A stretch of DNA of 24,429 nt from Pelagibius sp050043265 (GTDB lineage Bacteria; Pseudomonadota; Alphaproteobacteria; Kiloniellales; Kiloniellaceae): contig JBHJIR010000122.1 of the NCBI GenBank assembly GCA_050043265.1, positions 1 through 24,429 of the forward strand, read 5' to 3'. The stretch's first letter is position 1. Every line of letters starts with the position of its first letter. The notes under the pieces were generated by a model. That model saw only the letters and a program-made list of their open reading frames with translations. It was not told where the DNA came from and did no database searches. Below, one piece after another: positions 23,045 to 24,429 of the stretch. Both the position numbers and the translations under genes were made by a program.

Positions 23045-23482
23045 TTACCAGGAAACAGTCACTTCCCAGGGGCCACTGGCCATGATGGAGACGCGGGAGC
23101 GCTGCTGACCGGACAGTTTCATCCGGCCCTTGGCCATGGGGGTGGAGCCGTCGGCCGCCGCCTTGGGCGGACCGGAAAGCACCGCCGGGCCGCCGCTCTG
23201 CGCCTTGCCCGGGGTGTCGGGCGCCGCGCTGACGCCGATGCGCCCGGCACGCTGCCATTCGATGCCGAAGGGCCCGTCGATCAGCAGCGACTTGTCTCCT
23301 GCGCCGGAAATCGTCTGCGGGCCCTGCGAGCGCGTCACCGTCATGGCGTCCATTGCGTCCTCCGCTACAGCGGACGGCGCCCCCGCCTGGGCACCCAGGG
23401 CGATAACGATGGCGAGAATCGGGGCGAAGACCGCCCGAGGGCCATGACATCCGGCACCATCCGAAATCCTGCGTCCAATCAT
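23045..23482 (-). CDS. Small predicted exported protein of unknown function
   Basis: I do not recognise this 145-residue protein. An N-terminal hydrophobic stretch AVFAPILAIVIALGAQAGAPSAVAE (about residues 18-42) looks like a signal peptide. The mature part is Gly/Ala/Ser-rich with SLLIDGPFGIEWQRAGRIGV and a C-terminus ending SIMASGPWEVTVSW. There is no membrane segment after the signal and no known catalytic motif. ATG at 23482 is preceded by GGAGG with six-base spacing; a longer in-frame start at 23518 would put a tandem repeat inside the coding region and is less likely. It is convergent with the ABC permease. Confidence 0.6.
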   Translation of the reverse strand: MIGRRISDGAGCHGPRAVFAPILAIVIALGAQAGAPSAVAEDAMDAMTVTRSQGPQTISGAGDKSLLIDGPFGIEWQRAGRIGVSAAPDTPGKAQSGGPAVLSGPPKAAADGSTPMAKGRMKLSGQQRSRVSIMASGPWEVTVSW

Positions 23483-23491
23483 CGATCGCCT

Positions 23492-23551
23492 CCCCCTGTC
23501 CACCTGGCCCCTGTCCATCTAGCCCCTGTCCCTCTGGGCGCTCTCCCTCTG
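23492..23551. repeat. Four 15-base tandem repeats upstream of the small exported protein gene
   Basis: Units 23492-23506, 23507-23521, 23522-23536 and 23537-23551 share the pattern SCCCCTGTCCNNCTG with increasing divergence; a fifth decayed unit may follow. The array ends nine bases from the ribosome-binding-site region of the gene starting at 23482, so copy-number change could affect its expression. Confidence 0.85.
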
Positions 23552-23618
23552 GGCGCCCCAAGCGGGCGCGGCGACAAGACTGGCACCGTCCGGCGGACGA
23601 ATCAAATCCGCAGTACCG

Positions 23619-23837
23619 TCAGACAGCGAACTTGGCCGCGCCGTCGATCAGCGCGGCAAGGCCGAAGGCCAACAGGGCGATTTCCAGGACCGCCGACAGT
23701 TCGGCCGCCATGGCCGGGCGCAGCAGCGCCGGCAGGGGCGTCCGCTGGAAGGCGCGCAGCAAGTAAACCCACAGCGCGCCGGCGGTGCAAAGGACGATCA
23801 ATCCAACGGCAAATTCGACGCTATAGGACCCGAACAT
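23619..23837 (-). CDS. Small two-helix membrane protein of unknown function
   Basis: A 72-residue protein with two hydrophobic segments, VEFAVGLIVLCTAGALWVYLL (residues 7-27) and AVLEIALLAFGLAALIDGAA, separated by a basic, Pro-containing linker (RAFQRTPLPALLRPAM). I do not recognise a family. ATG at 23837 has AGGGG nine bases upstream on the minus strand. The base run just before that site (CTCCT-TTT-AGGGG) could fold over the ribosome-binding site. It lies 154 bases downstream of the chemotaxis receptor on the same strand. Confidence 0.62.
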   Translation of the reverse strand: MFGSYSVEFAVGLIVLCTAGALWVYLLRAFQRTPLPALLRPAMAAELSAVLEIALLAFGLAALIDGAAKFAV

Positions 23838-23991
23838 CTCTTCGACCCCTAAAAAGGAGGTTGTCAGCTACGAACAGATCATCTGCGCCGGCCGGCCGCT
23901 TCGGACAACCGAATTTATTGCGTCGATACCATGAAGAAAATCGATGGGCGGAATTCCGGCGGAATCCCGGGGGGCCTGGCGGGGGGCGCCG

Positions 23992-24429
23992 TTAAGACGC
24001 CCGCACCTTGGTCAGGAAATTGCGCATCTCCGCCTGCAGCTCTTCGGTCTGGGAATTGAGTTCCCGGGCCGCCGTGGCGACCTTGTCGACGCCGGCGCTG
24101 GATTCGGCGGCATCGCGGCGCACCTGCTCGACGCCGCTGGACACCACCTGGGTGCCGCTGGCGGTTTCCTGCGCATTGCGGGCGATTTCCTGGGTCGCCG
24201 CCGACTGCTCCTCGACCGCCGAGGCGATCGAGGCGGTCACCTCGCCGATCTGCTGGATGCGCTTGGAGATCGAGGCGATGGCCTCCACCGCTCCGCCGGT
24301 GGTCGACTGCATGGCATCGATCTGCTGGGCGATCTCCTCCGTCGCCTTGCCGGTCTGTGTGGCTTGCGAGTTTAATGAGTTGGCGACCACCGAGTAGCCC
24401 TTGCCGGCTTCGCCGGCGCGCGCCGCCTC
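23992..24429 (-). CDS. Methyl-accepting chemotaxis protein, C-terminal part (cut by window edge)
   Basis: The last 145 residues of a chemotaxis receptor; the N-terminal sensor lies outside the window. The visible part begins within the conserved hairpin tip (EAARAGEAGKGYSVVA), where CheA and CheW bind. It continues down the returning helix of the coiled coil (TQTGKATEEIAQQIDAMQ, IASAVEEQSAATQEIARNAQ, VATAARELNSQTEELQAEM). It ends FLTKVRAS and a TAA stop. The EEQSAATQEI segment is a typical methylation/heptad region. No membrane segment is present in this portion. Just after the tip, NSLNSQATQT differs from the common SEVKxLAxQT pattern. The sensed ligand cannot be inferred. Confidence 0.93.
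   Translation of the reverse strand, partial: EAARAGEAGKGYSVVANSLNSQATQTGKATEEIAQQIDAMQSTTGGAVEAIASISKRIQQIGEVTASIASAVEEQSAATQEIARNAQETASGTQVVSSGVEQVRRDAAESSAGVDKVATAARELNSQTEELQAEMRNFLTKVRAS

Noticed and set aside
23444..23995. A 183-residue plus-strand frame over the tandem repeat and the small membrane protein.
   Set aside because: Arg/Pro-rich composition, repeat-derived start and overlap with a better-supported minus-strand gene.

Overview
The window is high-GC DNA with the gene content of a denitrifying or nitrate-assimilating alphaproteobacterium. Three things support this: a Tat-type (clade I) nos cluster in the order nosRZDFYLX, a NasS/NasT nitrate-sensing pair, and a gbpR / chvE-gguA-gguB sugar-transport locus of the Agrobacterium/Azospirillum kind. 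Rhodospirillales or a neighbouring order is my inference. No rRNA, tRNA, insertion sequence or CRISPR array was seen.

Layout. (1) Positions 1-3618, minus strand: nitrate control and uptake. nasT (ANTAR antiterminator) and nasS (cytoplasmic nitrate/nitrite sensor) overlap and precede nrtA, a periplasmic nitrate-binding protein. The nasS-nrtA gap holds a strong intrinsic terminator preceded by two small hexaloop hairpins. The second hairpin shares bases with the terminator stem, as expected of a NasT-controlled antitermination leader. Bases 1-73 are almost pure C. (2) Positions 3749-12538, minus strand: nosR-nosZ-nosD-nosF-nosY-nosL-nosX, the N2O reductase with its copper-loading ABC complex, copper chaperone, flavin-bearing electron donor and flavin transferase. 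nosD to nosX are joined by stop/start overlaps. (3) Positions 12597-14241: an FNR/NNR-type box lies between nosR and a divergent pair of predicted diiron proteins, a ferritin-like protein whose frame is broken and a bacteriohemerythrin. (4) Positions 14527-20102: a YjbR-like gene and the LysR regulator gbpR, divergent from chvE-gguA-gguB. (5) Positions 20335-23034: an NMT1/SsuA-type ABC importer of unknown substrate. (6) Positions 23045-24429: a small exported protein, a small membrane protein and the C-terminal part of a chemotaxis receptor cut by the window edge.

Most notable observations. NosZ has Pro where the first of the two adjacent CuZ-ligand histidines is expected. NosF has Ala in place of the Walker B catalytic Glu. 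The ferritin-like gene beside nosR carries a one-base frameshift. These could be real decay or rewiring of the N2O reductase system, or sequencing errors; both substitutions are A-to-C in the coding sense, so raw reads should be checked first. Other points of interest are the nitrate antitermination leader, the shared anaerobic-regulator box, and three separate 15-16 bp tandem repeats within about 3.5 kb, one of which is expanded in frame inside an ABC ATPase.
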